A stretch of 64,000 nucleotides of DNA from Streptomyces xanthophaeus (GCF_000725805.1 NZ_JOFT01000031.1:22645-86644), one strand, 5' to 3'. Shown: positions 53,814-63,702, counted from the stretch's first letter. Notes: generated from the letters alone by a model not told the origin. Program-made: numbers and translations.

Positions 53814-54137
53814 ATGACCACGACCGTCGAATACATCCGCTACCGGATCGCATTGGACGAACAGCCCGCCTTCGAGGACGCGTACATCCGGGCGGCCGAG
53901 GCCCTGGCCGCTTCACCCGAGTGCATCGACTACGAACTGGCCCGCTGCGAGGAGGAGAAGGAGCGCTACATCCTCCGGATCCGCTGGACCTCGGTGGACG
54001 CGCACCTCAACGGATTCCGCAAGGGAGAGCACTTCCCGGCGTTCTTCAGCGCGATCCGCCCGTACGTGACGGCCATCGAGGAGATGCAGCACTACACGGT
54101 GACCGAGGTCGTGGGCACCGGAAAGGCTGCCGGCTGA
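53814..54137 (+). CDS. Antibiotic biosynthesis monooxygenase (Abm) domain protein
   Basis: A 107-residue dimeric alpha/beta barrel protein of the ABM family (Y-I-R-Y-R-I-A, A-A-E-A-L-A-A-S-P-E-C, Y-E-L-A-R-C, F-R-K-G-E-H-F-P-A-F). In this family some members are cofactor-free oxygenases, others heme- or quinone-linked. It stops 2 nt before the hemoglobin gene, which suggests that the two proteins work together in oxygen or NO handling. Confidence 0.82.
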   Translation: MTTTVEYIRYRIALDEQPAFEDAYIRAAEALAASPECIDYELARCEEEKERYILRIRWTSVDAHLNGFRKGEHFPAFFSAIRPYVTAIEEMQHYTVTEVVGTGKAAG

Positions 54138-54139
54138 CG

Positions 54140-54616
54140 ATGAGCACGACACCCACCATCTACGAGTGGATGGGCGGTGAGGAGGCGATGAACCGCCTCA
54201 CCGACGCCTTCTACTCCCACGCCCTCCAGGACGAGGTCCTGGCCCCGGTCTTCGCGGGCATGGACTCCGAGCACCCGCAGCACGTGGCCGTCTGGCTCTC
54301 CGAGGTCTTCGGTGGCCCGTCCGACTACTCCGCCCACCACGGCGGCCACCAGCACATGGCCACCAAGCACCTGGGCCGCGCGATCACCGAGAAGCAGCGC
54401 CGCCGCTGGGTGGACCTGCTCATGGACACGGCCGACGAGGTCGGCCTGCCGTCGGACCCCGAGTTCCGGGGGGTCTTCGCGTACTACATCGAGTGGGGCA
54501 CCCGGATGGCCCTGATCTACTCGGGCCCCAACCCGCCGCCGGTCGACGCGGCCAAGATCCCGGTCTGGTCCTGGGGCCAGACCCCGCCGTGGATCCCGAA
54601 GGACGCCACCGGCTGA
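54140..54616 (+). CDS. Group II truncated hemoglobin
   Basis: A 158-residue group II (O-type) globin. Tyr B10 is probably Y25 (A-F-Y-S-H), proximal His H77 (M-A-T-K-H-L-G-R) and Trp G8 W90 (R-R-R-W-V). It has a longer C-terminus (P-P-W-I-P-K) than typical. Such globins bind O2 tightly and detoxify NO or peroxide. Last gene of the plus-strand unit before a strong terminator. Confidence 0.88.
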   Translation: MSTTPTIYEWMGGEEAMNRLTDAFYSHALQDEVLAPVFAGMDSEHPQHVAVWLSEVFGGPSDYSAHHGGHQHMATKHLGRAITEKQRRRWVDLLMDTADEVGLPSDPEFRGVFAYYIEWGTRMALIYSGPNPPPVDAAKIPVWSWGQTPPWIPKDATG

Positions 54617-54633
54617 CCGGCACCGAGGAGAAC

Positions 54634-54670
54634 CACGGCCCCCCGCGACCACCGGTCGCGGGGGGCCGTG
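54634..54670. terminator. Strong bidirectional terminator
   Basis: A perfect 17-bp stem (54634-54650 with 54654-54670) and a 3-nt loop lie between the convergent hemoglobin and barstar genes. Confidence 0.87.
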
Positions 54671-54674
54671 TCCT

Positions 54675-55100
54675 TCAGTCCCGCCGGCGCCTGACGCGCG
54701 GGGTCCGGGGCGGAGCCGCGGCAGCCGGCCCGGGCTCCGGCCCGGCCACCAGCACCTCCAGCGGCGGCGCGTCCCCGGCCTCCCGCCAGAAGTCCACCGC
54801 CTCCTCCAGGACCTCCCGCAGGTTCTCCCAGTCACCGGGCCGCGCGGCGGCGTACCCACGCCACGAGGTCACGGCGACCAGCCGCCCGTCCGCCTCCGGC
54901 AGCCACGACAGGTCCCGCAGCGCGTCCGCCAGGGCGTCCCAGTTCCCGCCGAACCACTCCGGCAGCCGCAGGGCGTCCGCGCACCGGCGCATCAGCTCCG
55001 CCTTGGTGCGCACCCCGTCCAGGTCCAGCCGTACGGTCGCCCAGCCCGCCTCCTCGGCGGCTGCGAGCGCGGGGGCGAGGGGCTGCGGGTCCAGGGTCAT
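54675..55100 (-). CDS. Barstar family ribonuclease inhibitor
   Basis: A 141-residue protein with a barstar fold: V-R-L-D-L-D-G-V-R-T-K near residue 24, then L-P-E-W-F-G-G-N-W-D-A-L-A-D-A-L-R-D-L-S, typical of the barnase-binding face. The proline/arginine-rich tail is extra. It should neutralise the RNase encoded directly upstream; ATG overlaps the RNase stop codon (ATGA), which keeps the stoichiometry. Confidence 0.87.
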   Translation of the reverse strand: MTLDPQPLAPALAAAEEAGWATVRLDLDGVRTKAELMRRCADALRLPEWFGGNWDALADALRDLSWLPEADGRLVAVTSWRGYAAARPGDWENLREVLEEAVDFWREAGDAPPLEVLVAGPEPGPAAAAPPRTPRVRRRRD

Positions 55101-55573
55101 CGGAGAACCGCCTTGAACGTCTCGTAGTGGTCGTCCGTGTAGAAGAACTCCCCACCCTGACCCGTCACGATCCGCCGGGCCCCGCGGTCCCGCTCCCCCG
55201 GCGTGCGCACCGTGAACTCGTGGTAGTAGCCACGCTTCTGCTTCGGCAGGACCTTCTCGAAGTTCCCGAAGACGGTCCCGTCCTGCCGGTACGGATACGG
55301 GCCGCCCTTGTCGATCAGCGCGATCACGTCCTGGGCCTGCCGGGGCAGCTCCCCCGCCCGTACGGCGGCCATCCCCTTCGCCCACCCGGGCGCGGTCGGC
55401 CCGCCCGTGCCCTCGGGATCAGCGGCGCCCGCACTCGCGGTGAGGCCGGCACTGGCGCTGGCGGCGGGCGCGGGTGTCTTCCCGCCGCAGCCCACCGCAC
55501 CGACCAACGCGGCACAGAGGAACAGGGCCCCCAGCAAACGCAGCAACGATCGGGGCACGTTCCGGAAGATCAT
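55097..55573 (-). CDS. Secreted guanyl-specific ribonuclease lipoprotein (barnase/RNase Sa type)
   Basis: A 158-residue exported protein. Signal sequence with lipobox A-V-G-C (C29), a 35-residue low-complexity linker, then a microbial RNase domain (about 60-158) with catalytic Glu in Y-H-E-F-T-V, Arg in A-R-R-I-V-T-G and His in D-D-H-Y-E-T-F. It would cleave RNA after guanine at the cell surface or outside. The paired barstar protects the cytoplasm before export. Confidence 0.87.
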   Translation of the reverse strand: MIFRNVPRSLLRLLGALFLCAALVGAVGCGGKTPAPAASASAGLTASAGAADPEGTGGPTAPGWAKGMAAVRAGELPRQAQDVIALIDKGGPYPYRQDGTVFGNFEKVLPKQKRGYYHEFTVRTPGERDRGARRIVTGQGGEFFYTDDHYETFKAVLR

Positions 55574-55622
55574 GCACCGATCGTGCCAAATATCCGATTC
55601 GCTCGCGAATCGCCCGGTGGCC

Positions 55623-55844
55623 TCAGAGGGCGGCCATCTTGGTGTAGGGACTCAGGATTCGTTTCTGGACCGACCCGAAGTCGACGAGAACAGCGATCCC
55701 CTCCTCGATTCCGACGACACGGCCGAGACCGTGCTCATCGTGAGTGACCCGGTCGCCGACGCTGAACTGCCGGAGCGGCGGTTCCACGGGGGCCTTGAAC
55801 GGGCTGGACGGCAAATGGCGGCGAGGTACTGCTGACTTTGTCAT
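55623..55844 (-). CDS. Small SH3/Tudor-like protein
   Basis: A 73-residue basic protein whose last 50 residues (F-S-V-G-D-R-V-T-H-D-E-H-G-L-G-R-V-V-G-I) have the small beta-barrel pattern seen at the C-terminus of UvrD/PcrA helicases and in CarD-like proteins. The ATG at 55844 has no ribosome site, and the frame stays open to 56006. Role unknown, possibly nucleic-acid or RNA polymerase binding. Confidence 0.6.
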   Translation of the reverse strand: MTKSAVPRRHLPSSPFKAPVEPPLRQFSVGDRVTHDEHGLGRVVGIEEGIAVLVDFGSVQKRILSPYTKMAAL

Positions 55845-56120
55845 TGGAACCAGTATGCGCCCCACCGGGCGCCGCGCGGTCCGCCGTTCGGATCTCAATT
55901 CCGGCACCATCCGCACTCCGGGCGGCCCGTCCGGCCGCCCGGAGGCCCGATCCGTCCGGTCGGTCCTCGTCAGACCCCATTGGTCCCCGCGGGGACCGCC
56001 GCGCACCGCGCGGGGCCGCCCCCGGGCGCGCGTCAGCCCCCGTGCGGGCGTGTCACCCGTGCCATACCCCGGAGGCCCGCCACGGGCCCGTCCGGGTGAT
56101 TACAGCGGCCCTGAGGGGCC
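55845..56120. other. GC-rich intergenic region
   Basis: This 276-nt stretch lies between the SH3-like gene start and the SorC regulator stop. It holds a perfect 16-bp palindrome GGTCCCCGCGGGGACC (55982-55997) and a weak hairpin at 56107-56122. No gene was recognised. Confidence 0.4.
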
Positions 56121-57152
56121 CTACGCGGCGTCGCTGTCGGGGTCGGCCCGCTCCAGCGCCGGGCGCAGCCCCGGGGCGGACTCGGTCAGCAGGTAATCGG
56201 CCACCGCGGTGTCCGTGACCAGGCTGGTCACCAGGCCCGAGCGGAGCACCGCCCCGATCGCGGAGGCCTTGCGCAGCCCGCCCGCGATCGCCACGACCTC
56301 GGGGATCCGCCGCAGCCGGTCCGCCTCGACGGTGATGCACCGCTCGCCGAGGTCCCGGCCGACCCTGCGCCCCTCGGAGTCGAAGAGGTGCGCGGACATC
56401 TCGGCCGCGACGCCCAGCGAGGCGTAGTGGGCCCGCTCCTCGTCCGTCAGCATGTCGTGCACGGTCGAGATGCCCGGCTCCCACGAGCCGATGGAGACGG
56501 CCGCCACGGTCACCTTGTCGAAGTACTCGAACGCGCGCGCGATCCCGGTCTGGCTCCGCAGCGCGGCCGCGGTCGCCGGATCGGGCAGCAGCATCGGGGC
56601 GTAGATGGGGTGCGCGTCCCCGCCGGAGACCTGCGCGGCCCGCCGTACGGCCTCCACGGATCCGCGCTCGGCGGTGCCCGCGTCGTACACGCCGGTCAGC
56701 TGCACCACGGTGCACGGCGGCAGCCGGTGCAGTGAGGCGGCCATGTGGATGGTCGAACGGCCCCAGGCCAGGCCCAGCACGTCGCCCTCGTTGACCAGCT
56801 CGCCCAGCAGGTCGGCGGCGACCGCCCCGAGGTTCTCCGGGTCGGGAGCGTCCTCGGTGGCGTCGGCCGGCGACTCCACCACGACGGCGTGCCGGAGCCC
56901 GTAGCGGGCCCGCAGCGCGTCCGAGCGCTCCGCGTCCAGCTCGGCGGGCACCCGGATCTCGATCCGTACGAGGTCCCGTTCGAGGGCGGTCTCCAGGACC
57001 CGGGCCACCTTGAAGCGGCTCACGCCGAACTCCTCGGCGATCTGGATCTTGGACTTGCCCTCCAGGTAGAAGCGGCGCGCCATGGCCGCCGCCTGCACCA
57101 GCTCCGCGGGTCCCATCCGCAGGGCTGACCGTCCCGCCGACATTGCAGACAC
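56121..57152 (-). CDS. SorC/DeoR-type sugar-binding transcriptional regulator
   Basis: A 343-residue regulator with an N-terminal helix-turn-helix (K-S-K-I-Q-I-A-E-E-F-G-V-S-R-F-K-V-A-R-V) and a sugar-phosphate-binding domain of the SorC/CggR type (G-L-A-W-G-R-S-T, G-V-Y-D-A-G). GTG at 57152 has AGGAG 6 nt upstream and was chosen over 57173 and 57143. It lies 126 nt downstream of rpe and could regulate pentose phosphate steps. Confidence 0.85.
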   Translation of the reverse strand: MSAMSAGRSALRMGPAELVQAAAMARRFYLEGKSKIQIAEEFGVSRFKVARVLETALERDLVRIEIRVPAELDAERSDALRARYGLRHAVVVESPADATEDAPDPENLGAVAADLLGELVNEGDVLGLAWGRSTIHMAASLHRLPPCTVVQLTGVYDAGTAERGSVEAVRRAAQVSGGDAHPIYAPMLLPDPATAAALRSQTGIARAFEYFDKVTVAAVSIGSWEPGISTVHDMLTDEERAHYASLGVAAEMSAHLFDSEGRRVGRDLGERCITVEADRLRRIPEVVAIAGGLRKASAIGAVLRSGLVTSLVTDTAVADYLLTESAPGLRPALERADPDSDAA

Positions 57153-57278
57153 CGCGTTCTCCTCACTGCTCACACTCTCGTGTTCACACTCTCGACTCGC
57201 TGTTCATCCTGTCAGATACGACGGCAGTTGATCAGCCCGGACAGCTCCCGTTCACCGAGCTGTTCACCAACGCTTGGC

Positions 57279-57965
57279 TCAGTGGTCGCAAGCCCACGGC
57301 GCCACGGCGATCGCCGCGTCCGCCTGCTCACGCAGCGTGCGCACGGCGGCCGCCGGATCGACCGCCCCGTAGACCGCGCTGCCGGCCACGAACACGTCGG
57401 CCCCGGCCTCGGCGCAGCGCTCGATCGTCGAGGCCGAGACCCCGCCGTCGATCTGGAGCCACAGCTCCAGGCCGTGCTTCGAGATCAGCTCACGGGTACG
57501 GCGGATCTTGGGCAGCATGATGTCCAGGAACGGCTGGCCGCCGAAGCCGGGCTCGACCGTCATGATCAGCAGCATGTCGAGCTCGGGGAGGATGTCCTCG
57601 TACGGCTCGATCGGCGTCGCCGGCTTCAGCGCCATGGAGGCGCGCGCCCCCTTGGCCCGGATCTCCCGCGCGAGGCGCACGGGCGCCGCGGCCGCCTCCG
57701 CGTGGAAGGTGACCGAACCCGCACCCGCCTCCACGTACTGCGGGGCCCAGCGGTCCGGGTCCTCGATCATCAGGTGCAGGTCCAGCGGGATGTCCGTGGC
57801 CCGGCTGAGCGACTCCACGACCGGCATTCCGAGGGTCAGGTTGGGGACGAAATGGTTGTCCATCACGTCGACGTGCAGCCAGTCGGCTCCCTCGACGGCC
57901 TTCGCCTCCTCGGCGAGCCGGGCGAAGTCTGCGGACAGGATGCTGGGAAAGATCTGGGCGGCCAT
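57279..57965 (-). CDS. rpe: Ribulose-phosphate 3-epimerase
   Basis: A 228-residue TIM barrel with the family motifs [30 protein letters not shown] and I-D-G-G-V. Metal ligands and the catalytic aspartates are intact. It interconverts ribulose 5-phosphate and xylulose 5-phosphate. ATG at 57965; the longer frame is a shadow of rsmB. Confidence 0.95.
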   Translation of the reverse strand: MAAQIFPSILSADFARLAEEAKAVEGADWLHVDVMDNHFVPNLTLGMPVVESLSRATDIPLDLHLMIEDPDRWAPQYVEAGAGSVTFHAEAAAAPVRLAREIRAKGARASMALKPATPIEPYEDILPELDMLLIMTVEPGFGGQPFLDIMLPKIRRTRELISKHGLELWLQIDGGVSASTIERCAEAGADVFVAGSAVYGAVDPAAAVRTLREQADAAIAVAPWACDH

Positions 57966-58086
57966 GCCCCAAGCCTGCCATGCCCCCGGCCACTTCCGGC
58001 CACGACCCCGGAACTCGGTGACGGGGGGCGACCACTGGAGCGCTCCCCCGCCCCCGTACGGGGCGCCCGCCCCGCCCGGTCCGCGG

Positions 58087-59556
58087 TTACGCGGTGCGCC
58101 GCAGCAGCGCCAGGTACATCGCGTCCGTCCCGTGCAGGTGCGGCCAGAGCTGCACGTCCGGGCCGTCGCCCAGAGCCGGTACGCCGCCCATGTACGGCCG
58201 GGCGTCGACCAGTTCGGCCGACACCGGGGCGTTCCCGGCGCCGCGGCCCTTGAGGACGTCCTCCACGACCACCCGGGTTTCCGCCAGGTGCGGCGAGCAG
58301 GTCGCGTAGCCCACGACACCGCCCACCCGGACCGCCGCCAGCGCCTGCCGCAGCAGTCCCCGCTGGAGCGGCGCGAAGCCCTCCAGGTCCTCGGGGCGCC
58401 GGCGCCAGCGGGCCTCGGGCCGCCGGCGCAGTGCGCCCAGGCCCGAGCAGGGCACGTCCATCAGGACGCGGTCGAAGGAGCCCGGCAGCCACGGCGGCCT
58501 GGTGCCGTCCGCCGCGATGACCTGGTAGGGCCCGGGGTTGCCCGCCAGCGCGTGCTCCACCAGGCGCGCCCGGTGCGGCTGCTTCTCCGAGGCCAGCAGG
58601 AACGCCCCGCGCTGCGCCGCCAGCGCCGCGAGCAGGGCGGCCTTGCCGCCGGGGCCCGCGCAGCCGTCCAGCCAGCGCTCGTCGCGGCCCTCGACGGGGA
58701 CTGCCGCCAGGGCCATCGCCACCAGCTGGCTGCCCTCGTCCTGGACTCCGGCGCGTCCGTCGCGCACGGCCTCCAGCGCGCCCGGCTCGCCGCCCTCGGA
58801 CATCCGCACGGCGTACGGGGACCAGCGCCCGGGCAGCGCCGAGTCCTCGCCGACGGCCTCCAGCAGCTCCTCGGGCGTGGACCGGCCCGGCCGCGCGACC
58901 AGCGTGACCTCGGGCCGCTCGTTGTCGGCCTCCAGCAGGTCCTCGATCCCGGCCCGGCCGCCGCCCAGCGCGTCCCACAGGGCGCTGACGACCCACCGCG
59001 GGTGGGAGTGGTAGACGGCGAGGTGTTCCTCGGCGTCGTCCTCGTAGGGCGGGGCGACCCGCTCCAGCCAGCCGTCGAGGTCGTGCGCGGCGATCTTGCG
59101 GAGCACGGCGTTCACGAACTTCGCGCGCCCGTCCCCGAGCACCACCCGGGCCAGCTCCACGCTCGCCGAGACGGCCGCGTGGGTGGGGATCCGGGTGCCC
59201 AGCAGCTGGTGCGCGCCGAGCGAGAGCACGTCCAGCACCGGCGGGTCCACCTCGCGCAGCGGCCGGTCGATGCACGCCTTGATCACCGCGTCGTAGGTGC
59301 CCTGGCGGCGCAGCGTCCCGTAGACCAGCTCGGTGGCCAGGGCCGCGTCCCGCGCCTGGAAGCTCTCGTCCTGGCGGGCCTTGCGCAGCAGCGGCGGCAG
59401 GACGAGGTTCGCGTAGGCGTCGCGCTCGTCCACCGCCCGCAGCACCTCGAAGGCCAGCATCCGTACGGGGTCCTTCTGGGGACGGCGGTACGGCTTGGCC
59501 GCCTGCTTGCCGCCCGCGCCTGCGGGACTGCGACGGGGACGGGACTGATCGCTCAC
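58087..59556 (-). CDS. rsmB: 16S rRNA m5C967 methyltransferase-like protein (RsmB/Sun)
   Basis: A 489-residue protein with an N-terminal NusB-like RNA-binding domain (residues about 30-160) and a C-terminal SAM-dependent methyltransferase domain. The SAM motif D-G-C-A-G-P-G-G-K and the catalytic cysteines in M-D-V-P-C-S-G-L-G and Y-A-T-C-S-P-H are present. It starts 75 nt after the fmt stop, so it is probably in the fmt operon. Confidence 0.93.
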   Translation of the reverse strand: MSDQSRPRRSPAGAGGKQAAKPYRRPQKDPVRMLAFEVLRAVDERDAYANLVLPPLLRKARQDESFQARDAALATELVYGTLRRQGTYDAVIKACIDRPLREVDPPVLDVLSLGAHQLLGTRIPTHAAVSASVELARVVLGDGRAKFVNAVLRKIAAHDLDGWLERVAPPYEDDAEEHLAVYHSHPRWVVSALWDALGGGRAGIEDLLEADNERPEVTLVARPGRSTPEELLEAVGEDSALPGRWSPYAVRMSEGGEPGALEAVRDGRAGVQDEGSQLVAMALAAVPVEGRDERWLDGCAGPGGKAALLAALAAQRGAFLLASEKQPHRARLVEHALAGNPGPYQVIAADGTRPPWLPGSFDRVLMDVPCSGLGALRRRPEARWRRRPEDLEGFAPLQRGLLRQALAAVRVGGVVGYATCSPHLAETRVVVEDVLKGRGAGNAPVSAELVDARPYMGGVPALGDGPDVQLWPHLHGTDAMYLALLRRTA

Positions 59557-59631
59557 GTGAAAGGTGCTCCGGGGTTTACGTAACTCTGGTGTGTGACGGG
59601 AAGGACTGCGGGGCCGCCGACGGGGCTGGGA

Positions 59632-60576
59632 TCAGCCTACGTCCGTGCCGCCGAGCCGCTCGCCGGGTGCGATCCGCACCCCGCGCGCCCAGTCGGCGGC
59701 GCGCATCGGCTTCTTGCCCTGGGGCTGGACCCAGAGCAGCTCGACGGCGTGCGAACCGGTGCCGACGTGGACGTTGTTCTTGGCGGGGGCCAGCACGCCG
59801 GGAGCCAGGTCCGTGCGGTCGGGCACCAGGCCGACCGAGATCAGCTTGAGCCGCTCGCCGCGGAAGACGGTCCACGCGCCGGGCGCGGGGGTGCAGCCGC
59901 GGACCACGCGGTCGGCGCGCATCGCCGGGGCGGCCCAGTCGATGCGGGCGTCCTCGACGGTGATCTTGGGGGCCGGGGAGATGCCGTCCACGGGCTGTGC
60001 GACGGCGCGCAGGGTGCCGTCCTCGATGCCGTCCATGGTGGCGGCCAGCAGCCCGGAGCCCGCGAAGGCCAGCCGGGTCAGCAGGTCGCCGCTGGTGTCG
60101 GTGGGCCGGATCGCCTCGGTGAGGATGCCGTAGACCGGGCCGGAGTCCAGGCCTTCCTCGATCTGGAAGGTGGAGGCGCCGGTGAACTCGTCCCCCGCCA
60201 TGATCGAGTGCTGGACGGGCGCCGCCCCGCGCCATGCGGGCAGCAGGGAGAAGTGCAGGTTGACCCATCCGTGCCGGGGGATGTCGAGCGCGCTCTTGGG
60301 GATCAGCGCGCCGTAGGCGACGACCGGGCAGCAGTCCGGGCCGATCTCGCGCAGCCGGGCCTGGAAGTCCGGGTCGCGGGGCCGGACGGGCTTGAGGACC
60401 TCGATCCCCGCCTCCTCGGCCCGCTCGGCGACCGGGCTGGCGACGAGCCTGCGGCCGCGGCCGGCCGGGGCGTCGGGCCGGGTGATGACGGCCGCCACCT
60501 CGTGCCGCCCGGAGGCGATCAGGGCGTCCAGGGCGGGCACGGCGACCTCGGGGGTGCCTGCGAAGACGAGCTTCAC
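59632..60576 (-). CDS. fmt: Methionyl-tRNA formyltransferase
   Basis: A 314-residue enzyme with the formyl-transfer motif [15 protein letters not shown] (Asn, His and, further on, Asp of the active site) and a C-terminal tRNA-binding domain. It formylates initiator Met-tRNA using 10-formyl-tetrahydrofolate. GTG start with AGGTAGGA upstream. Divergent from the helix-turn-helix gene. Confidence 0.96.
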   Translation of the reverse strand: MKLVFAGTPEVAVPALDALIASGRHEVAAVITRPDAPAGRGRRLVASPVAERAEEAGIEVLKPVRPRDPDFQARLREIGPDCCPVVAYGALIPKSALDIPRHGWVNLHFSLLPAWRGAAPVQHSIMAGDEFTGASTFQIEEGLDSGPVYGILTEAIRPTDTSGDLLTRLAFAGSGLLAATMDGIEDGTLRAVAQPVDGISPAPKITVEDARIDWAAPAMRADRVVRGCTPAPGAWTVFRGERLKLISVGLVPDRTDLAPGVLAPAKNNVHVGTGSHAVELLWVQPQGKKPMRAADWARGVRIAPGERLGGTDVG

Positions 60577-60726
60577 TGGGGTCCTACCTCGCTATCTCGG
60601 CTGTCAGCAGCACACCAGTCTATGGGGCCTGGACCCCCGGCACCGCCTGGGTCCGGGGCGCCGCCACCAGGGGGCGTACGCACACACACGCGCCTCTCGC
60701 ATATGCCGACACGCCCCCAGAGCGTG

Positions 60727-60802
60727 ACCTGCCCGCCAGGTGGCGCGTTGGTCAAGAGAGATTGACCAAAACGGGCCGCGTTTGAACGGTGTACGCGGCC
60801 CG
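60727..60802. promoter_or_regulatory. Palindromic operator region between fmt and helix-turn-helix gene
   Basis: TTGGTCAA (60748-60755) and TTGACCAA (60762-60769) are a perfect 8-bp inverted repeat, 6 nt apart; each arm contains a TTGACC -35-like hexamer for one direction. ACCTG/CAGGT (60727-60741) lies to the left. To the right, CGGGCCGCG (60772-60780) and CGCGGCCCG (60794-60802) form a 9-bp hairpin in the 5' region of the plus-strand gene. Confidence 0.6.
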
Positions 60803-60837
60803 CTCCGCCCTTCAGCACCGGTTCGAGAGGCTTCTTC

Positions 60838-61368
60838 ATGGCCGACCACGCCACCCACGACGCCCAAGCCCGGGCCAGCCTGCACCTGCTGGTGCGGGAC
60901 ATCGAGCGGGTCAGGCGGCAGGTGGATGCCCTGCGTACGCTGACCGCCCAGCTCGGCAATGTGTACCGCCCGCGCCGCTCAGGTCCCTCCACGGGCTTCG
61001 TCGTCTACGGGCGGGCGCCCGCGCCCACCGTCCGCCTCGCCCAGGAGCTGCGGGACAGCGTAGAGACGCTGGTCACCGCCGCGGTCGACTTCGACCGTTC
61101 GCTCGGCTTCTCGTGGGACGCGGTCGGCTCGGCGCTCGGCGTCACCAAGCAGGCCGTGCACCGGCGCTACGGTGCCCGGCGGGCGCAGAGCACCGCCGAG
61201 TCCGCCGAGCCCCTGGCCGAGGGCACGACCACCCGGACCCTGGGACCGCTGCCCACGGTCCCGGCGGCCCGCTCGGTGCCGCCGCAGCCGGTGCGCGAGG
61301 AGACCCAGGCCGCGGCGGGCGCCCCCCGCCAGTCCGCCTCGGCCTTCCCCGGCCCCCGCAACGGCTGA
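60838..61368 (+). CDS. Helix-turn-helix protein of unknown function
   Basis: A 176-residue protein with a helix-turn-helix-like segment [20 protein letters not shown] (about residues 93-112) and a long disordered proline-rich tail. It resembles small DNA-binding proteins next to fmt/priA in streptomycetes. It may bind the palindrome in its own upstream region. ATG with GAGAGG upstream. Confidence 0.75.
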   Translation: MADHATHDAQARASLHLLVRDIERVRRQVDALRTLTAQLGNVYRPRRSGPSTGFVVYGRAPAPTVRLAQELRDSVETLVTAAVDFDRSLGFSWDAVGSALGVTKQAVHRRYGARRAQSTAESAEPLAEGTTTRTLGPLPTVPAARSVPPQPVREETQAAAGAPRQSASAFPGPRNG

Positions 61369-61529
61369 CGGGTCCACCGCCCCGCCCACCGCCGGGACGC
61401 CGACCCTCGACGGCCGGGCGCCCAGCCCCCGCACCACGGCCCAGCTCCACGGCCCGCACCGCACGCGCGCCCCCGGTAAAACGATCCTCGTGGTCGCCGC
61501 GCCGGGGGCGCCCCGCGTTCCCTGCCCCA

Positions 61530-63632
61530 TCAGCCGATGTCCAGCGGGTCGATCCGGACCCGCACCGCCTCCGCCGCCGGGACGCCCCGTGCCAGACGGG
61601 CCGCCTGCGCCGACTTCAGGGCCGCGGCGAGCGCGGCCCCGCTGCCCGGGGGCACCCGTACCAGCGCACGCTCGCCCGCGGACGCCTCTCCGCGCCGCCC
61701 GGGCAGCGGTACCGGGCCCAGGACCTCGGCGTCCGGCGGGAGTTCGGCGGCGGCCAGGAAGTCCTCCACGGCGGCGGCGCCGCGGCCGATGACGGACGCC
61801 ATCCGGGACACGGGCGGGAACCGCAGTTCGGCCCGTTCCGCCAGCTCGCGCAGTGCGTGGCCGACCGGGTCCCAGCGCACCAGAGCCTGGACGGGCCGCA
61901 GCGTCGGCTCGGCCACGACGACCACCTGGCCCTCGCCCCTGACCAGGCAGGCCGCCGCGATCCAGCGCCGCAGCGCCTCCTCCCCGGCCCGCAGGTCGGG
62001 GAAGCCGAGCATGGCCCAGCCGTCCAGCAGCAGGGCCGCCGCGTATCCGGCGCCCTCGGCCACCGGCTCGGCCCCCGGGGTCGACACGACGAGCGCCGGG
62101 GCGTCGGGCACGCGTTCCAGGACGTGGTCGCGCCCCGAGGTGCGCACCGGCACCGCGGGGAAGGCCCGGCCGAGCTCCTCGGCGGTCCGCCGGGCACCGA
62201 CGACCTGGGCCCGCAGCCTGAACGAGCCGCACTCCTCGCAGTGCCAGGAGGTCTCCTGGAGCCCGCACCACCCACAGTGCAGTTCCCGCTCGTCGGGCGC
62301 TTCCAGCGGTCCGGCGCAGGTCCGGCAGCGCGCCGGGGTCCGGCAGCGCTCGCAGGCCAGCCGGGGCACGTATCCGCGCCGCGGCACCTGGACGAGCACG
62401 GGGCCGGTCTTCAGGCCCTCCCGTACGGTCTCCCACGCCAGGCTCGGCAGCCGGGCCGCACGGGCGGCGCCGTCCCGGGCCAGGAGCTCGTCGCCGACGG
62501 TCCGGATCCGGGGCGCGGTGGCGCGGACCGTCTCGCGGTCGGCGACCAGCGGCCGGGCCCAGCCGGACTCCACGAGCTGGGCGGCCTCCACGGTGCAGCT
62601 GGTGCTGCCGAGCAGGAAGCCGCAGCCTTCGGTGAGCGAGCGCAGCTGGAGCACTTCCCGCACGTGCGGGTGGGGCACGTTGGTGTCGCTGTGGCTGGCG
62701 TCGCCGTCGTCCCAGATCGCCACCAGGCCGAGGTCGTGCACGGGCGCGAACATCGCCGCTCTGGTCCCGATGACGGCGCGTACCGACCCGCGGTGCACCG
62801 AGAGCCACTGGGAGTAGCGCTTCTGGGGGCCGGACTCGGCCGTGAGAAGGGCGTGCAGTCCCTTGCCGACGAGGGCGGTCAGCGCCTCGTCCAGCCGCGC
62901 GGCGGCGCGGCCGTCGGGGAGCACGGCCAGCGCGCCCCGGCCGGAGGCGAGGGTGGCCGCCATGGCCCGGGCGAGCTCCTCGGGCCAGCCCGGTCCGGGC
63001 AGCGCGGTCCACACGGCACGCGGGTTCGCTCCGGAGGCCAGTTCGCGCAGGAAGCCGGGCCCGGCCGGGTAGCGCTCCCAGCCGCCGGGCTCGGGCGCGG
63101 CCGGCGGCGCCAGCGGGTCGGGCGAGGGCCGGCTCTCGGCCTGTCCGTGCCGGGGCGGGATCGCCAGTTGCAGGACGTCGGCCAGGCTTCCGCCGTAGCG
63201 GCGGGCGACGGCCCGGGCGAGCTGCTCGATCCGGGGGCTGAGCACCCGCTCCGGGGACACCACCTGGGCCAGGGCCGCCAGCGGGCCCTCGTAGTCCGTC
63301 TCGGCCACCCGCTCGATGAGGTAGCCGTCGATCAGGCCGCCGCCCTCGCGGCGCCCGTCCCGGACCCGTCCCTCGCCCGCGCCGAAGCGGACCCGGACGC
63401 GGACACCGGGCTGGGCTTCCTCGGAGAGGCTCTCGGGGACGGCGTAGTCCCAGGTCTGGTCGAGGTGCAGGACGCCCTTGTTGACCAGGACCTTGGCGAT
63501 CGGCAGCTCGGCGGCGAGCGCGGCGCCCCGCCAGGTACGCGGCTTCGCCTTGGGTGCCTTGGCCTTCGCCTCGGCGACCATCTCCCGGATCAGCGCGAGC
63601 TGCTCCGGCGGGGACTCGTTCGCGCTGCTCAC
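61530..63632 (-). CDS. priA: PriA-like primosomal protein N', helicase motifs degenerate
   Basis: A 700-residue PriA homologue with N-terminal 3' DNA-binding domain and the zinc-binding region (two C-x-x-C pairs in L-A-C-E-R-C and C-R-T-C, then C-G-W-C and C-E-E-C). The Walker A lysine motif and DExH box are replaced (V-L-P-D-G-R; W-D-D-G-D), as known for actinobacterial PriA, so helicase activity is doubtful. Likely serves primosome assembly at restarted forks. GTG start; lies 121 nt downstream of metK. Confidence 0.9.
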   Translation of the reverse strand: MSSANESPPEQLALIREMVAEAKAKAPKAKPRTWRGAALAAELPIAKVLVNKGVLHLDQTWDYAVPESLSEEAQPGVRVRVRFGAGEGRVRDGRREGGGLIDGYLIERVAETDYEGPLAALAQVVSPERVLSPRIEQLARAVARRYGGSLADVLQLAIPPRHGQAESRPSPDPLAPPAAPEPGGWERYPAGPGFLRELASGANPRAVWTALPGPGWPEELARAMAATLASGRGALAVLPDGRAAARLDEALTALVGKGLHALLTAESGPQKRYSQWLSVHRGSVRAVIGTRAAMFAPVHDLGLVAIWDDGDASHSDTNVPHPHVREVLQLRSLTEGCGFLLGSTSCTVEAAQLVESGWARPLVADRETVRATAPRIRTVGDELLARDGAARAARLPSLAWETVREGLKTGPVLVQVPRRGYVPRLACERCRTPARCRTCAGPLEAPDERELHCGWCGLQETSWHCEECGSFRLRAQVVGARRTAEELGRAFPAVPVRTSGRDHVLERVPDAPALVVSTPGAEPVAEGAGYAAALLLDGWAMLGFPDLRAGEEALRRWIAAACLVRGEGQVVVVAEPTLRPVQALVRWDPVGHALRELAERAELRFPPVSRMASVIGRGAAAVEDFLAAAELPPDAEVLGPVPLPGRRGEASAGERALVRVPPGSGAALAAALKSAQAARLARGVPAAEAVRVRIDPLDIG

Positions 63633-63702
63633 ACCAGCATTCTTACCAAACCCCGCTGACAGCGGGCCCTTCCCCCGTGCCGCGGGGACGGCCCCGGGCG
63701 TG

